From an uncultured beta proteobacterium (GTDB taxonomy: Bacteria; Pseudomonadota; Gammaproteobacteria; Burkholderiales; Burkholderiaceae_C), in contig CAIUDG010000080.1 in assembly GCA_903897925.1 (NCBI GenBank), positions 1 to 64,000 of the forward strand: DNA of 64,000 nt. Direction: 5' to 3'. Both the position numbers and the translations under genes were made by a program. Of this stretch, positions 63,952-64,000 are shown one piece after another. Under the pieces are notes generated by a model. The model ran no database searches. It was not told the DNA's origin and worked only from the letters and a program-made list of their open reading frames with translations. Within the stretch, counting starts at the first letter, position 1. The number at the start of each line of letters is the position of its first letter.

Positions 63952-64000
63952 ATGCAATTGCAGGAAATCTTATATTCACAGGGCTTTGGCACCCGGCGCG
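63952..64000 (+). CDS. Start of a probable RsuA-type rRNA pseudouridine synthase (cut by window edge)
   Basis: Only 16 codons are inside the window: MQLQEILYSQGFGTRR. This matches the start of the S4-like domain of RsuA/RluB-type pseudouridine synthases. The call is tentative because so little is visible. Confidence 0.5.
   Translation, partial: MQLQEILYSQGFGTRR

Overview
The window looks like a chromosomal segment of a high-GC betaproteobacterium, most likely a member of the Comamonadaceae (Rhodoferax/Polaromonas-like). The reasons are the gene order gyrA-serC-pheA-tyrA-aroA-cmk-rpsA, a single polypeptide joining AroA to cytidylate kinase, a tmRNA encoding the tag ANDERFALAA, and the ompA-ubiG-gph-ssrA cluster. 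No rRNA, tRNA or CRISPR array was seen.

Layout. (1) 1-8721, minus strand: a tightly packed housekeeping operon (gyrA, serC, pheA, tyrA, aroA-cmk, rpsA) joining DNA topology, serine and aromatic amino acid synthesis, CTP supply and ribosomal protein S1. (2) 8946-11497, plus strand: a short OmpA-like protein, ubiG, gph and the tmRNA gene. (3) 11461-15300: an accessory scar at the 3' end of ssrA. It holds a truncated integrase, an AbiE-type toxin-antitoxin pair behind two long perfect palindromes, a relic copy of the ssrA 3' end, a Phd/ParE-type pair and a possible IS66 fragment. (4) 15304-21635: a sigma-54 controlled acidic amino acid module with L-asparaginase, a dicarboxylate/amino acid symporter, a decayed aspartase gene and a DctB/DctD-like two-component system. 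(5) 21893-34687: mixed metabolic and envelope genes, including a TIGR01777 epimerase, a sterol-desaturase-like protein, an AraC regulator, a BON protein, a chemoreceptor, a patatin, a hydrolase, an AcuI-type reductase, two transporters and a LemA/GIDE pair.

(6) 34936-61095 is the striking part: nine consecutive plus-strand genes with gaps of at most about 30 bp or 4-bp overlaps. A TpsB transporter is followed by a 5336-residue TpsA adhesin (16 kb, 29 YDG repeats with a three-unit higher-order period), a Slam-like TPR/beta-barrel protein, a FecR/CsgG-like protein, a second CsgG/TPR protein with a barrel-like C-terminus, a secreted caspase-like protein with a CsgG-like domain, a small CsgG-like protein, a SapC-family protein and a PpiC-type prolyl isomerase. 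I infer one export, assembly and maturation system for a giant surface polymer. This is the best candidate for an undescribed system in the window.

(7) 61281-64000: the AhpC/AhpF peroxide reductase pair, an FmdB-type zinc ribbon protein, and the first codons of a probable RsuA-type pseudouridine synthase cut by the window edge.
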